DNA of 64,000 nucleotides, from NCBI GenBank assembly GCA_947650285.1, contig CANTFL010000649.1:1-64000 (forward strand), in the 5' to 3' direction. The position numbers and the translations under genes were made by a program. Numbering within the stretch: the stretch's first letter is position 1; each line of letters begins with the position of its first letter. The stretch is from Hyaloperonospora brassicae. Lineage: Eukaryota; Oomycota; Peronosporomycetes; Peronosporales; Peronosporaceae. Positions 26,685 through 37,284 of the stretch are shown piece after piece. The notes beneath the pieces were generated by a model, which did not search any database, was not told the DNA's origin, and saw nothing but the letters and a program-made list of their open reading frames with translations.

Positions 26685-27254
26685 GTGATCAGTATCACGA
26701 TAAGTGTTGGCGGAAGCAACGCTCAACCTTCAACAGGCTACGCCGCTGAGCTCTCGCCGTTCTGCGGCTTGTCATGGACTGGCTCGGGGTCGCTGCGCTT
26801 TCGTTTCGTGTCTGACGCGGTGAAACGCGTTGACATGTGCAATAGAGAGGACGTTCACGCGATTCACCGCGTCATGGACGTGCTGGGGCTGTTCCACTGC
26901 CCGTCGCTGGACCAAAGCACGGGGCTGCAGGCCGCGTACGTGCATTTCCACGCATCAGTGCGACGGTTTTCCGCTCTGCTGATGAACAAACTCTTTGCTT
27001 CCGAGCACATTTTTGAAGACCTGCAGGCCGTGCAAGAGTACGAACGGCTAGACGACCTCGTGATGTTCCTAAATGACTACGAACTGCAAGGCATGGGCGA
27101 GTCGACCGTGAGTCTGCACTTGCACGTCGTAATGAACTCACTCGCGGTGCACATTGTCATGTCGCTCGAGAGCGCGATTCGATCGGTAACGTCGTCGCTG
27201 GCCGTGGCCGGCAACTTGACGTTGACGGCAGATTTAATTTCAGCAGGCCGATAA
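26685..27254 (+). CDS. Unrecognised protein fragment, 3' exon
   Basis: Open for about 189 codons to the stop TAA at 27,252-27,254, but with no ATG at its 5' edge (the frame opens with GTG). It is therefore probably an exon entered by splicing, or a truncated gene. The product is rich in amphipathic helices (for example SVRRFSALLMNKLFASEHIF, then LDDLVMFLNDYELQGMGEST and two hydrophobic helices). There is no signal peptide or catalytic motif. Composition and third-position GC resemble real genes in this window more than the surrounding repeats. I do not recognise the family. If the intron model fails, it is another pseudogene beside the broken helicase. Confidence 0.5.
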   Translation: MISITISVGGSNAQPSTGYAAELSPFCGLSWTGSGSLRFRFVSDAVKRVDMCNREDVHAIHRVMDVLGLFHCPSLDQSTGLQAAYVHFHASVRRFSALLMNKLFASEHIFEDLQAVQEYERLDDLVMFLNDYELQGMGESTVSLHLHVVMNSLAVHIVMSLESAIRSVTSSLAVAGNLTLTADLISAGR

Positions 27255-27715
27255 TATCTTGCTAGTGATATGTTGGACGTCCGCGTTTGGCTTCAAGTGA
27301 CACACGACGCTCAGTGTTCTCCAGTGGTGCTGTCTAGAGATGAACGAAACGAGGGTGACTCGTTTCACGCAGTTTCGACTTTGGGCACTCGCTTGTCGGG
27401 ATCATTGTTTTCGTCTCCTTCTGCTCTATCTCCGCATAATGAATGTTTGACAGATACGTTTTTCTCTTACCCCTCCTTCAAGATGTGAATAGTCCCATCT
27501 GGCGACCAGCTACTTCGCGGCAAAATGCCCTTTGATTAGGGATGCAGGATCACTGATACACCTTGCGATAGACTCAAGTGTCTTGTGCTCTGTCAATTGA
27601 TGAAAGGAACAAGGCGGTTCATACAATGCGCGACTGTGGCTTTTCTTCGACTTCTTTTGTGCTACAGATGGTATGCAAGAATCAAGTCGAGAAGCTGGTC
27701 TCCACTGAGCTGATT

Positions 27716-28160
27716 TGTAACGGGGCAAACCCGTTACATAAAAATTGGTATGGAAGTACCAATTTCTAAATATTATCTATTTTGATAATAATCCATCATG
27801 ATCACTCGAAATGAGTGATGTTGTCGGATTATTATCGCTAAGGATAATATCCGTGGAGGGGTCCACTTCTCGGTTGATGTACGGTGTACACCAACCAACT
27901 CAACCACCGATTGCTGCTGGACGCGCGCAATGGGTGGTGAGCAAGGTACTCACATAGGAGAAAATAGTTTAATATAGTTAGAGTAAGTCAAAAGATGATT
28001 TTTTAACGTTATAACTATATTACAAAACAGTACTACTTTTCCGTCAAGACATGGCTTTCGAGTTCTGTTTTGCCTACCGCTTCCTCGGTTGCCCTGTGTA
28101 CGCTTGTCGGGCACACGTCACCCTTGCGTTAAGTTCACGCAAGGGGTGTGCCCCATTACA
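27716..28160. mobile_element. Solo LTR, 445 bp, TSD tgatt
   Basis: It starts tgtaacggggca and ends tgccccattaca (near-perfect terminal inverted repeat). It is flanked by the direct repeat tgatt at 27,711-27,715 and 28,161-28,165. The empty site survives in the two paralogous cassettes as gagctgatttctggtctc (near 53,137 and 62,903), which proves insertion. Related to the element at 42,492-42,883. No coding capacity. Size, TG...CA ends and a 5-bp TSD fit an LTR; a non-autonomous inverted-repeat element is the alternative. Confidence 0.85.
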
Positions 28161-28348
28161 TGATTTCTGGTCTCAGATGGCATATCGAGCTGCATACTAT
28201 GGCAAGGACGATAGTAAGGATAAGAGCAGTAAAACGCACCTTCCAGTCTTATGACCATACGGTAGACACCGGACGCATGTCTCGAAAGCAGGGCTCAAAC
28301 CGCACCCTGGATGACGGGCGCACTGCGTCTCCGAGGACCCCACTTCAC

Positions 28349-28370
28349 CTCATTCCCACATTCACCCTCC
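28349..28370 (+). promoter_or_regulatory. Oomycete-type initiator/FPR, cassette A
   Basis: ctcattcccacattcaccct contains TCATTCC, fitting the oomycete initiator consensus (YCAYTYY) with the flanking promoter region just downstream. It lies about 50 bp before the ATG at 28,404. The same block occurs at 53,330 and, with one change, at 63,100. Confidence 0.65.
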
Positions 28371-28403
28371 AGCGAACACTTCTCCCCACCATCATAGTAA
28401 GCA

Positions 28404-28849
28404 ATGCGTCTAGTTTTACGCCGTGCTCCTACCTGGCATCGTCGTCTTCCTGTCCACGGTGACTCTGCTACAAGCCCATGCACTTCGTGGCGACGTGGCG
28501 GACGAGTCGAGCGAGTGGCCTTCGCCACACTGGCGCTGAAGCGACCGCCGACGATGAGAGTCGAACGAAAATTTTGGCCGTAATGGTGGCACAATGGAAT
28601 TTGTGGCTTCAAATTGAAGGGGAATTTTTGGTCGAAAGTGCCCAAAACGGTTCGGCTCGCACCAGTTTAGAGGGCGGACTGCTCACACACTACGATAATA
28701 TGTACGATTGGTGGGCGGATGTATATTCGTCAGAAGCTGAAGAGAATATCGAAGACAGCTACGTGATCGACGCGTACAATGAGATTGTCGACCGGGTTAA
28801 CGATTACCTTCCTTACCGACAGACATTCGCACTCCTCAACATTCTTTAG
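28404..28849 (+). pseudogene. Secreted effector candidate A, frameshifted
   Basis: The ATG and signal-peptide coding region are paralogous to the intact genes at 53,383 and 63,155. There is one extra base near 28,415 (gttttacgcc against gttcacgcc) and another near 28,503. The signal peptide is therefore not in frame with the ATG, and the downstream part is open in a third frame to the stop at 28,847-28,849. That part keeps a degenerate GLR...DDESR segment, resembling an RxLR/dEER start without the first arginine, then a ~95-residue acidic C-terminus with no resemblance to copies B and C. The intact C-terminal frame suggests recent inactivation or indel errors. A Gypsy element begins 22 bp after the stop. 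Confidence 0.7.
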
Positions 28850-28871
28850 CGTATGCAAAACCTGAAATGAC

Positions 28872-29984
28872 TGTGGTGGAGTGGCGATCGCTCAATATAT
28901 GAGTCGATCCCAACTCTCCACTGGCGCCCGGACGACCGACTAACGGAGGGGGTACTCCGATTCACTGTGTGTTGCCTTCCTCACCTTGTGTACCCGTCGG
29001 TAGGGCGGGTTGCACTCTTCCAGGTGGACTCGTGTCGAAGGAAAACTTGGCCGTGTTGGAGATGGGGTTGTGATCGTGCGGAAATCTTCACGCGATCACG
29101 GGGTACTTGTGGGTACTAATATAAGTTACCCTGATCTCAACGAGATCGCCTTGTCCACTATGCGGTAGCTTGATCCGCGAGCCTTCTCACGAATCTTGCT
29201 CCTTGCCTTTACGTGTCTTGCTGCGTCCGATCGCATTTGATGTTGCTTGAGAGTTCTTGAACACACCTGGCCAAAACAATCCAGGTGTGACACTCGCGTA
29301 GACGTGTAGCGTGACTCTTTATTCGACGGGGGGCCAAAGATCCTACCCGGAAGAGATAACGTATGCCTTGTGAAGTAAATTGAACTCTGTTTAATGTTAG
29401 CCAACCAACCTTAACCCTACCCCTATGCCTATCCGTATATCTTAACCAGATGACACGCGTCGCCGTTCCAGGAAGATCGTCCCCTCGCATTTATGTGGTC
29501 CACACCCAGTATATCCACCGTTGTATCTTCTTGTGGCCCACCCAAGATATCCTCGTGATCCTACTAGCGGATCGGGATCCTATGAGCGGATCGGGATCCT
29601 ACTAGCGGATCGTGATCCTACTAGCGGATAGAGATCCTGTTAGCGGATCGGGATCCTGTTAGCGGATCGAGATCCCACTTAGCGGATCGCAGTTGGAGAT
29701 CGGGCTTGCGATCCTGGGTTAGGATCGCGTTCTTCCAATGAGATCGAGGGTCTTGTATTGCCATGTCTCACGACGGATTGCGTAATCACAACGGGTGTGA
29801 CTACCCTATAGCCTCATCCCAGTCTGGGCGATCATAACCACTTGGGGATTGGGTACGCTATTGTCAGCCACCCATCCCAGCTTGTATCCACCAATCATAA
29901 CATTCTTGGCTTAGCCGGAGCGAGTGACCCTTTGGATCGCCGATATTAGTCCCAAGGAGATTTCTTTGCCACCGCTTTGCCACA
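28872..29984 (-). repeat. Left LTR (3' LTR of the Gypsy element)
   Basis: Begins tgtggtggagtgg and ends ctttgccaca on the plus strand. It matches the right LTR over its whole 1,113 bp with about 1% differences (for example cccaact/ttccaact near the start and cgccgat/cgccaat near the end). The minus strand therefore starts TG and ends CA, as expected. Confidence 0.92.
29557..29690. repeat. 19-bp GATC-rich tandem repeat in left LTR
   Basis: Seven units of gatcctactagcggatcgg or close variants (gatcctgttagcggatcga and others). Each unit carries two GATC sites. The same array is in the right LTR. Confidence 0.9.
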
Positions 29985-29996
29985 ACCGTCCCCTGC
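29985..29996 (-). promoter_or_regulatory. Polypurine tract candidate
   Basis: The minus-strand sequence next to the left LTR reads gcaggggacgg followed by TTGTGG, a purine-rich run in the place where plus-strand DNA synthesis would be primed. It supports the minus-strand orientation. Confidence 0.55.
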
Positions 29997-30014
29997 ACCG
30001 TCAGTTAACATACG

Positions 30015-32590
30015 TTGTTGATCTGGCTGTGCAACCTGGTGGGCTTCATTTCTTTTCCACGCATTTTCGCATCTTCCGACACGAAGTCCGATCCCGCCTA
30101 TCTGGCTCAGGTATCTCCTCCGGCTTTAGGATCTGGGCCCCTCGGATCGCCCTCTGCGATTATAACTCCAGATGTCGGAACCTTGACGCCTATTAGTCCT
30201 GCGATCTCAGACGCCTCCACCGTGCCGGTGACCGAGTGTGCTCGCCCGACTGTGGTGACGTCGGCCCAGATGGAGGAAGGCTCTGGTAGGTTATCCATCG
30301 CGATCCCTCTGACGCGATCTTCTTCGATTCCCGCTCCGGACAGGACCTCCGCCAGCCGACATGTTCCAACTCCGGATCCGAGTGAGCCCATCTTGCTCCC
30401 CAGTACTCGGATCGAGGCCTCGTGTTCGGTCGATCAAGCCACGTTAAACGCAGCGATAAATTCGCTTTACGTTTGCCTGAACCTTAAACAGACTGTCGTG
30501 GATAGATACCAGAGTATGGAGGCTGCTTTGGAGCGGCAGATGATCCAGAATCGCCAGCTGAGTGAGGATCTTCAGGAGCTCCGCACCTCCGCGTCCCCTT
30601 TCGTCTAGTTCGTCTAGTATAAGTACGACCGCTTGCGCGTTCGCTACGATGACGAGGTCAAGCAGTCCGAGGTCTATTGGGAGGCGTTGGCTGACCGGGT
30701 CGACCAGACCGCCGTGATCGAGCATCTAAAGTCCCAAATTATCCGGACTGTGCGAGCGCTTCATGCCGCACAGGAGAAAGCCGATCGTGAGATCGCCGGA
30801 ATACGCAAGCAGATGGACGAGGCGAGATAACGATTGGTAGCTGAATGCGACAAGTTGTCCCACAGCCTGGACAAGGCAAATCGCAAGAATTCGAAGTACA
30901 AGAAACCCGGCCTCCAACTCCAAGAAAAGCTGTGTCGCGCGCTCAAGCAGGTATCGGGGCTTCGGGCCGAACTGGGCGAGGCGCATGATTCTCTGTCTGC
31001 CCGATCCGCTGAGTGCGATCAATTGAGTCGCATCGTATCGGATCGCGACGTTACGTTGGACTAGATGCGAGTTCAGCTCGCGGACATGGCTTCCGAACGT
31101 GATCGCGCAATACGAGATCACATGTTCCTTCGGGATCGCATGGCGTCGCTAATGTCTGGGGATACTTCAGCCACACCTATAAAGGTGGGATCGTCTACCC
31201 ACACGCCCATTCCCGCGCCTCCTCAACCGATGTCGAACGTTTCAAGATCGAGTCGCAAACGATCTCGCGATCCCTTACCATCGTCAACTTTGCCGCCTTT
31301 CAAGAAAGTTGCTCGATCCGCTGCATCCAATACCAAGCAGTCCCGAGTTTGCAATCTCAAGCCTTCGTCCGCCCCCAAGGGAACCCGCGACCTTAAGGGT
31401 CGTCGCGTTCTCAAGAGTCGCCATGATCCAGCGAGGCCTGCAGCTACCCGGAAATGGGCAAGCAGAGGTGCCGTGGTCCGAGCTTAACCTCGTCTGAGGG
31501 GAAGGGTTCATCGGCGGGTAAGGATGAGACTTTAGCGGCTTTATCCTGTTCGCGATCTTCCAGTCGTCGTCTAGCGTTCAATCCGGCGGCACAACTTTTG
31601 GCTGGGCCTTCTTCGGATCTAATCGTCATAGACACGCCGAGCCCTTCGCGCGATCCTCCACCTCCTGTGGATCCTACTAATCCTTCCGTGACCAAGGTAT
31701 CTTGCGTAGACCTATCTGGAGAAGCGTCCAGTGACTCGGATGGTGCCATTAGCCTTTCTAATTTGCCTCGTGATCACGTCAATCCGATGGAATCACTGGC
31801 GGAGTACGATAACTTGCCCCCCACCAAGATCTCTCGCGATCAGTGGATCCCTGGATATAAATATCGCGTACCGCGATCCTTCACTCAGGTTTCTCCATGG
31901 TCAGCACGCAAGGTTAGTTGGACGAGCGTTGCGGAGATGGACCCTGACGTCCTGTACCGCCACTTATCACGTCCCAAAGGCTATGTCTTCCCAAAGAAAA
32001 TGGTGTCCAGGTGTCCTCCTCCCGCATCTGAGTGGATACCTCGGCTGGTGTGTCAGTCCCAGATCGCGGCCTTATATGCCCAAGATCCTTGGAAGACAGC
32101 CAAACGTCGGATTGCGCCGATCTCATTCCCTCGTACTGGCTGGTTGGACCAGCTCGCCTCTCTGTACTTGGAGTTCCAGGATCGCAACCGACAGGATTTG
32201 TGGGAGTCGACGCATGCGATCTTCATTTCCAGTGAACAGTGGGCCAGCGATCCTGATCTGGGCCAGTTCTGGAAACAGCGGAAGCAACTTCGGTCGCGAG
32301 CTGGACCTCGGTGGAAGGCAATCCTTCGATTCATCTTGCAAGGCATGATCGCAGGTCATTGTGATCTGGATATCCTGTTGGATCCTTTCTTTCTACACAT
32401 CCCTTCTTTCAAAGAGATTTCCCCTTGGTATCCTGGCCTGGGATGCAAATCCAAGAGCATCCCTAATTTGATTTCCGCTCTCTCGTTGCTAGATACCGCT
32501 GAACCTTGGATTTCCCAGTATCGATCTTCTATCGCCAACCACCCCGATTCGTCGATCGCACGATTGCCAGGTAAGTTCTTTCCTGCATGA
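30015..32590 (+). pseudogene. Long opposite-strand ORF of the Gypsy element, interrupted
   Basis: From 30,015 to 31,487 a single plus-strand frame is broken only by in-frame stops near 30,606, 30,615, 30,831 and 31,062. The frame then shifts and stays open for 378 codons (31,454-32,590). The deduced product has a Ser/Pro-rich start, a long charged coiled-coil-like middle (~30,460-31,150, with heptad-like runs such as EKADREIAGIRKQMDEAR), a basic patch SRSSRKRSRD, and a Trp-rich globular C-terminus (WIPGYKYRVPRSFTQVSPW onward). No polymerase, nuclease or zinc-knuckle motif. There is no clear ATG at the start. It lies antisense to the element's pol strand, between integrase and the 3' LTR. Function unknown; a structural or RNA-binding accessory protein is conceivable. 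Confidence 0.75.
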
Positions 32591-32599
32591 TCGCTAGGA

Positions 32600-32986
32600 T
32601 TCGATTCAGATGGTTCCATAATATAATATAATCTCTCTTGATCCTTCATCTTGTTCTTCATCTTGAGATCAACTTCTTTTCTTCGGCTTTTCAACCGCGT
32701 TCGGATCCCCCCGATCCGCTATCGCCACTCATTTTACATATAGCCCCGATCCATGATCCCATACAACCTCCTTGTACAATTGACATTCCACCATTTCACG
32801 TCCACCGTTTAGCATGCGCCCACCGTTCATCGCTTCGATTACCCGTTAATCTTCGGTTTTCTCCTCATAGGACTGCATAACTTCAAACCGGTTTTGACTC
32901 GCACGATTGCGCTCGAAATCTTGCAACAACGCTCCACAGTTCAGGTCCGCTTTGTCTATTCAGGTGGGATCGTCGTGTTGCTTTTA
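32600..32986. other. Spacer between opposite-strand ORF and integrase 3' end
   Basis: The two convergent coding regions of the Gypsy element meet here. The minus-strand chromodomain frame continues past its stops into recognisable homology with the older relic (IDKADL against VDKKDL), so part of this spacer is former pol. Confidence 0.5.
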
Positions 32987-33250
32987 TTAAACCAAAAACT
33001 GTCGATGCACTCGACCATAACGAGTTTTACGTCCTGATCGTACATCCAAGATTTTCTCCACTTCGTATTCGTCAGCAGCCAACTCGTTTTCCAAACTATC
33101 TTCCGGCAACAATGACTCATCAAAATCCACACGATCCTGACATTTAGACGCTAGCACACATCCTGGGCGATCGGGAAACTGTAACACTGGCTTTAACTTG
33201 GAGACGTGCACTATCGGAAACAATCGGTATGGAGTTCCTAAAATCTCCAC
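32987..33250 (-). pseudogene. Gypsy integrase C-terminus with truncated chromodomain
   Basis: Reads YRLFPIVHVSKLKPVLQFP, then a chromodomain start EYEVEKILDVRSGR and HRQFLV, followed immediately by two stop codons (TAATAA). The expected KWKG core of the chromodomain is missing here. The relic at 3.5 kb keeps FLFVRWKG at this place. Chromodomains direct Gypsy integration to marked chromatin. Confidence 0.75.
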
Positions 33251-33262
33251 ACGAACAGCATG

Positions 33263-34642
33263 TTACCCACATAACTCCGCCACTCGGAACGATCCATGCC
33301 ACATATGTGCTAACTTCCGAGCATAGCCGTCTTTGACTCGTTCCAAGTAGAGCCAAACTTGCGATCCGCACTTAATATCACACACTTCATTATTGTCATT
33401 GTGTCGATCCGCTCGATCTTGGATCGCGATCTTAAGACGCTCGTTTACCATTTCTTTTTCCCTCTGATATTGACGTTGGACGTTATATCGCCATCGTATA
33501 GGGTCAAAATCGCGTGTTTTAGTGCTCCCTAACGGTAATGTTGCTTCCAATGTCGATCTCGGATCCCAGCCATGGATCAAATAGAACGGAGTGCCTCCAC
33601 GGATCCGATCTTGTGCCGTATTCATAGCGAATGTCAATCTTTCTGCATATTCATCCCAGTCTTTCGGTTCTACGTCAGTGACGTACATCTTAATTGACCG
33701 AGTCAACGTCTGCACCATACGATCCGCAGTTCCGTTCACTTGCGGTCGGTACGCCATGGTCGCACGTTACTTTTGCCCTGCGATCCGATTGAACGCTCGA
33801 AAAAAGTCGGACATTAATCCAGGCTCCCTGTCGTGACGTATAACTTCACTGGCTCCAAATATTTGAAACACACATTCTTCACATTCTTCAGCGATCGTTT
33901 GCGCGGTCCTCGACGAACTTGCTCTCGCGACCACATATCCTGAGAAAAGATCTATCCACAGCAGCAGTTCTGTGTTTCCTTTAAATGACCGCGTCAACGA
34001 TGGGATATGATCCATCGCGATCACCTGAAATGGTCATGTAGTCTGTATGTTTCCGGGGGATCTGCCGCGGATCGCGGGTAGACCCTTCCCGGTTGTACAG
34101 TCCACGCATTCTCCAACATAACGTTGTATACTCCGATACAATCCTCTCCAGTGAAAATTGGAGTTGATCCGCTGATAAGTCCTCCCGATTCCCTGGTGAC
34201 CACCTTCCAGGCTGGTGTTGTAATGGTGCATAAAATTTTGCTGCAACAATTCCTGTACAACCAGACGGACCACCTCTATACGATTATCCGATTCCTTGGC
34301 GTATCGGGGGCTGAAGAACAGCAACCCGTTTTCGTCCACTTCGTATTCTGGAGCGATCCAAGCGCATAATTTTTCATCCTCTGCGTTTAATTGAGTCAGA
34401 TTGCCTACAAGATATTCCTTCAGGTTGGCGATCCAGCTCTCTTCCTCTTGCGCTTGCTTTATCCGCTCGATACGCATCCGCTGCACTATTTCTTCTTGTA
34501 CAAATTCGGGTTGCTGACGCCTTCGCTGCGCGGATCGTGTGATCGCTATCATTTTTACCACGCGATCATTCCTTTCCGACAGGAGCAACTCGTGCAGCCT
34601 GTTGACGGATATCAAATCTTGCAATGCTTGATCTAAGTTCAC
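33263..34642 (-). pseudogene. Gypsy integrase (HHCC zinc finger and catalytic core), frameshifted
   Basis: Three overlapping minus-strand frames make up the integrase. The N-terminal zinc finger has HHYNTS...GGHQGIGRTY and C-x2-C at CVDCTTG. The core has MDHIPSL (first Asp), LLWIDLFSGYV, VIRHDREPGLMSDFF (second Asp) and YRPQVNGTADRMVQTL, where the usual third catalytic Glu is Asp. A GPY-like tail has SQVWLYLERVKDGYARKL. Frame changes at about 34,030 and 33,765 mean no single protein is encoded. The role would be to insert the cDNA into host DNA. Confidence 0.88.
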
Positions 34643-34750
34643 AACAGCACCTTCCTCTTGCTGCAGATCTGCACTGGCTAGTCGATCCGCGCTTTGATTT
34701 CACTCCCTCTTTATGTGTAAGAACTCGTGTTTAGGCCAAGACCGAAGTTT

Positions 34751-34984
34751 CTACATTGCTTTATGAAGCATTAACTGTAGCCCGGGCGCTTTACAATCCA
34801 TCTCTCCCCGCATTTGCCTGATCACTAGGTTCGAGTCACCACATATAATGGCTCGTCCCCTAGTTCGGTTGTCCAGCAGATCGAGACCCAACAACATACC
34901 ACGATATTCTGCTGCATTCACCGTCAGATCTGCCGCGTATTCCGCAGCGGCTGAGATGATGGTCCATTCTGGTAGCTTCCACAC
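34751..34984 (-). pseudogene. Second, archaeal-type RNase H domain of the Gypsy element
   Basis: Contains NAAEYRGMLLGLDLL, CGDSNLVIRQMRGEMDCK and a C-terminal helix. The NxAEYxxxLxGL and xDSxLVxxQ motifs are typical of the additional RNase H found in dual-RNase H Gypsy elements. It follows the ordinary RNase H and precedes integrase. The preceding Asp region is disturbed by a frame break, so catalytic completeness is uncertain. Confidence 0.8.
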
Positions 34985-35188
34985 GATCGCACTATATGCC
35001 CCGCTCTCTCGTTAAGTCCGTACCGATCCGTCGAAAATGACCACCAACAGGCATTCATCCGTACCTACTGTGGGAGTTAACATAGTTAACAATTGTTTAG
35101 GTTTCTTCTGTGGAGCGATTGCAATCAACACATCATCTACCTCATCTCGCGGAGTTATACTAGCTGCGAGAGCGCCTAGTATTTCATC

Positions 35189-35745
35189 CTATCCTTTGTT
35201 ACATCTCTTGACCTCCAGTGTCCAATTCGATAGCAGCGCAGCCCATCTTCCCAGTCTCCCATTGAGGCCAGAAGATTGAACTAACCAAGCTAATGTCGAA
35301 TATCGAGTTAGCAATCTGATCCCTCGGGGTACTATCATGGTGTAGCACACTTCCATAATTCGAAGTAGGGCTAAAACTTCTTTTTCCACCATACCATAAT
35401 TAACTTCATTCGGCTTCAGTGAGCGACTCGTGAATGTCACCGGCCAGTATACGCCGTCATATTCCTGCAATAAAAATGCCGATACTGCCCACTTACTAGC
35501 ATATACCACGATCACTGGAAGTCAATCTTTATCGAAAATTTGAGGATCGGGATTGTAGCGATCTTGGCCTTCAGCAAAGTGAATGAAATGGCGGCCCTTT
35601 CCCGCCGAGTTTGCTCGTTTGGATCATGCTCACCTCCTTGTAATGTATTATCGCAACTTTTTGCCATAGCATCACAATCTCCATTATGGCTCATCCCAAA
35701 AAAATGCCGCTCGTAATTCGTACAACACAGATGCATATACTGCAA
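35189..35745 (-). pseudogene. Gypsy RT connection and first RNase H
   Basis: Reads VYASKWAVSAFLLQEYDGVY, VTFTSRSLKPNEVNYGMVEKE and WAALLSNWTLEV, the classic Ty3/Gypsy RNase H layout. The first catalytic Asp (usually VxxDAS) is Tyr here, and a stop precedes it. It is degraded and would not work alone. Confidence 0.82.
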
Positions 35746-35994
35746 AATCTTCTATGAAACGTCTGTAGTAGTTCAAGCTACCCAGAAACGATTGCATGGA
35801 TCGCAAAGTTGTGGGAAAAGGAATGTTGACCAGCGATCCTAGATCTTTAGGATTGGTCTTCACCCCGCCAATGATACCTGATGGCCTAAATAGTCCACTT
35901 TACGCCGTCCCCGAAAGCTCTTAGTCCAAGTGATCTTCAGATTCCATCGATCGCATGCTGTCAATAATCTTTCGACCTTGTCGTACAAAGATAT

Positions 35995-37223
35995 CTATGA
36001 CGTAGCCGGGATCAATATATCGTCAATATAAGATCGCCTGCCCAGCACGGACGGCGCTTGATCCGCTTCCGGCTCTCCCTCAGTAAACACATCAGTTAAA
36101 TTGGGATGATCCGTCGCATTCACATCCTTATCTGCGCCGATCTTGAGATACCCATATAAAGCATTATCAATCAAACGCTGATAAATCTGTGGGCGTTCTT
36201 CAATCCAAAAGGCATCCGCAACCATTCAAACAGACCTGACGGCGTGATAAACGCAGAGATCGATCTTGCTCGGTCGGTCATCTCTACCACCCAAAATCCA
36301 CTCGCCATGTCCAGCGAACAATGCCACATTGCTTTGTCCATGTCCTGCAACAATTTATTGATAAGTGGCATAGGGTACACCATCAGCCGTGTCAGCTGAC
36401 CAACCCGTCGATTGTCGATACACAGTCGGATATCTTCTCCATTTTTCTTAATAATCACGACTATTGGTAATGCCCACGGCGATGTCGAAGGTCGGATAAT
36501 CTTGGCTGACAACAGGCCTTCTATCAGATCGGTCAACTTCTCCCGAAACTTTGGCGCAACAGGTCGTACACGCTGAGCGATTGGCCTCGCCTCTCCCACA
36601 TCAATATCACAAACGGCCCCGCGTGCTGCAGGGGTTAATGCATTTTCTTTCCCGATCAATAGGTGACGACTCCTCCATATCAGTCGTCGCAAATCCTCTT
36701 GATCTTCTGTCAAGGGTGTTCCAGGGTCACCAACTTGGACATCGTCTATTGTTATCTCGGTCGTGGATATGGTTACCTCCGGCAGCACAGCCATGTGTTG
36801 TTCCACATCCTCCGCGAACAGGTTACCTTTCTCGTGATAGTATGTCGATTCATCCGGTGCATCATTTTCCATTACTTCGCCGTCGATCGTGACAGCTTTC
36901 ACGTCGTCATCCAGTCGTGTAGACTGGCTATGCACCTCCCAATCCTCAACCTTGATCCCGTATGGGTGAAAGTTGGACTGTCCTTGTAGAGGATCAGTTA
37001 TCTCATGGTTGTCCTTCGGTGTCACAGCCTCTTCTGCAATCATGTCCTCTCCACCCGAATGTTCTGGCGTCTTCCGCACTGCGTTGACCGCACACGATCT
37101 CATTGTCGATCTATCATCATTGTCTTCATTATTCTCTCCACTCGTACATTCGTTCTGCAACTCCTCGTTAGATTCACCATAATTCAGATAGTGAGGCGAT
37201 ATCTGCAGAATCCTTGACGTCAT
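35995..37223 (-). pseudogene. Gypsy reverse transcriptase, two frames
   Basis: The upstream part has PKFREKLTDLIEGLL, SPWALPIVVIIKKNGEDIR, LCIDNRR, LDMASGFW and MPFGLKNA. A frameshift near 36,200 separates it from the part with PQIYQRLIDNALYGYL and RRSYIDDILIPA, where YIDD is the catalytic box. Stops follow the active site. Before the RT lies a ~150-residue acidic linker without motifs. Confidence 0.88.
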
Positions 37224-37284
37224 CTGATTCTCGTTTTGAACGTATCAAAATCCAGGTAGGTTTCTCATACGTAGGATGATCAAC

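Larger units (their letters stand above)
27461..28403 (+). promoter_or_regulatory. Conserved upstream region of effector cassette A (split by a solo LTR)
   Basis: This upstream DNA is recognisable three times: here, at 51,855-53,382 and at 62,640-63,154. Landmarks in order are gtcccatctggcgaccag, ccttgcgatagactc, gtgctctgtcaat, gcgcgactgtggctt, gctggtctccactgagctga, ccatacggtagacaccgg and gggcgcactg. It ends in the initiator at 28,349-28,370. In this copy a 445-bp solo LTR interrupts it at 27,716. Confidence 0.75.
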
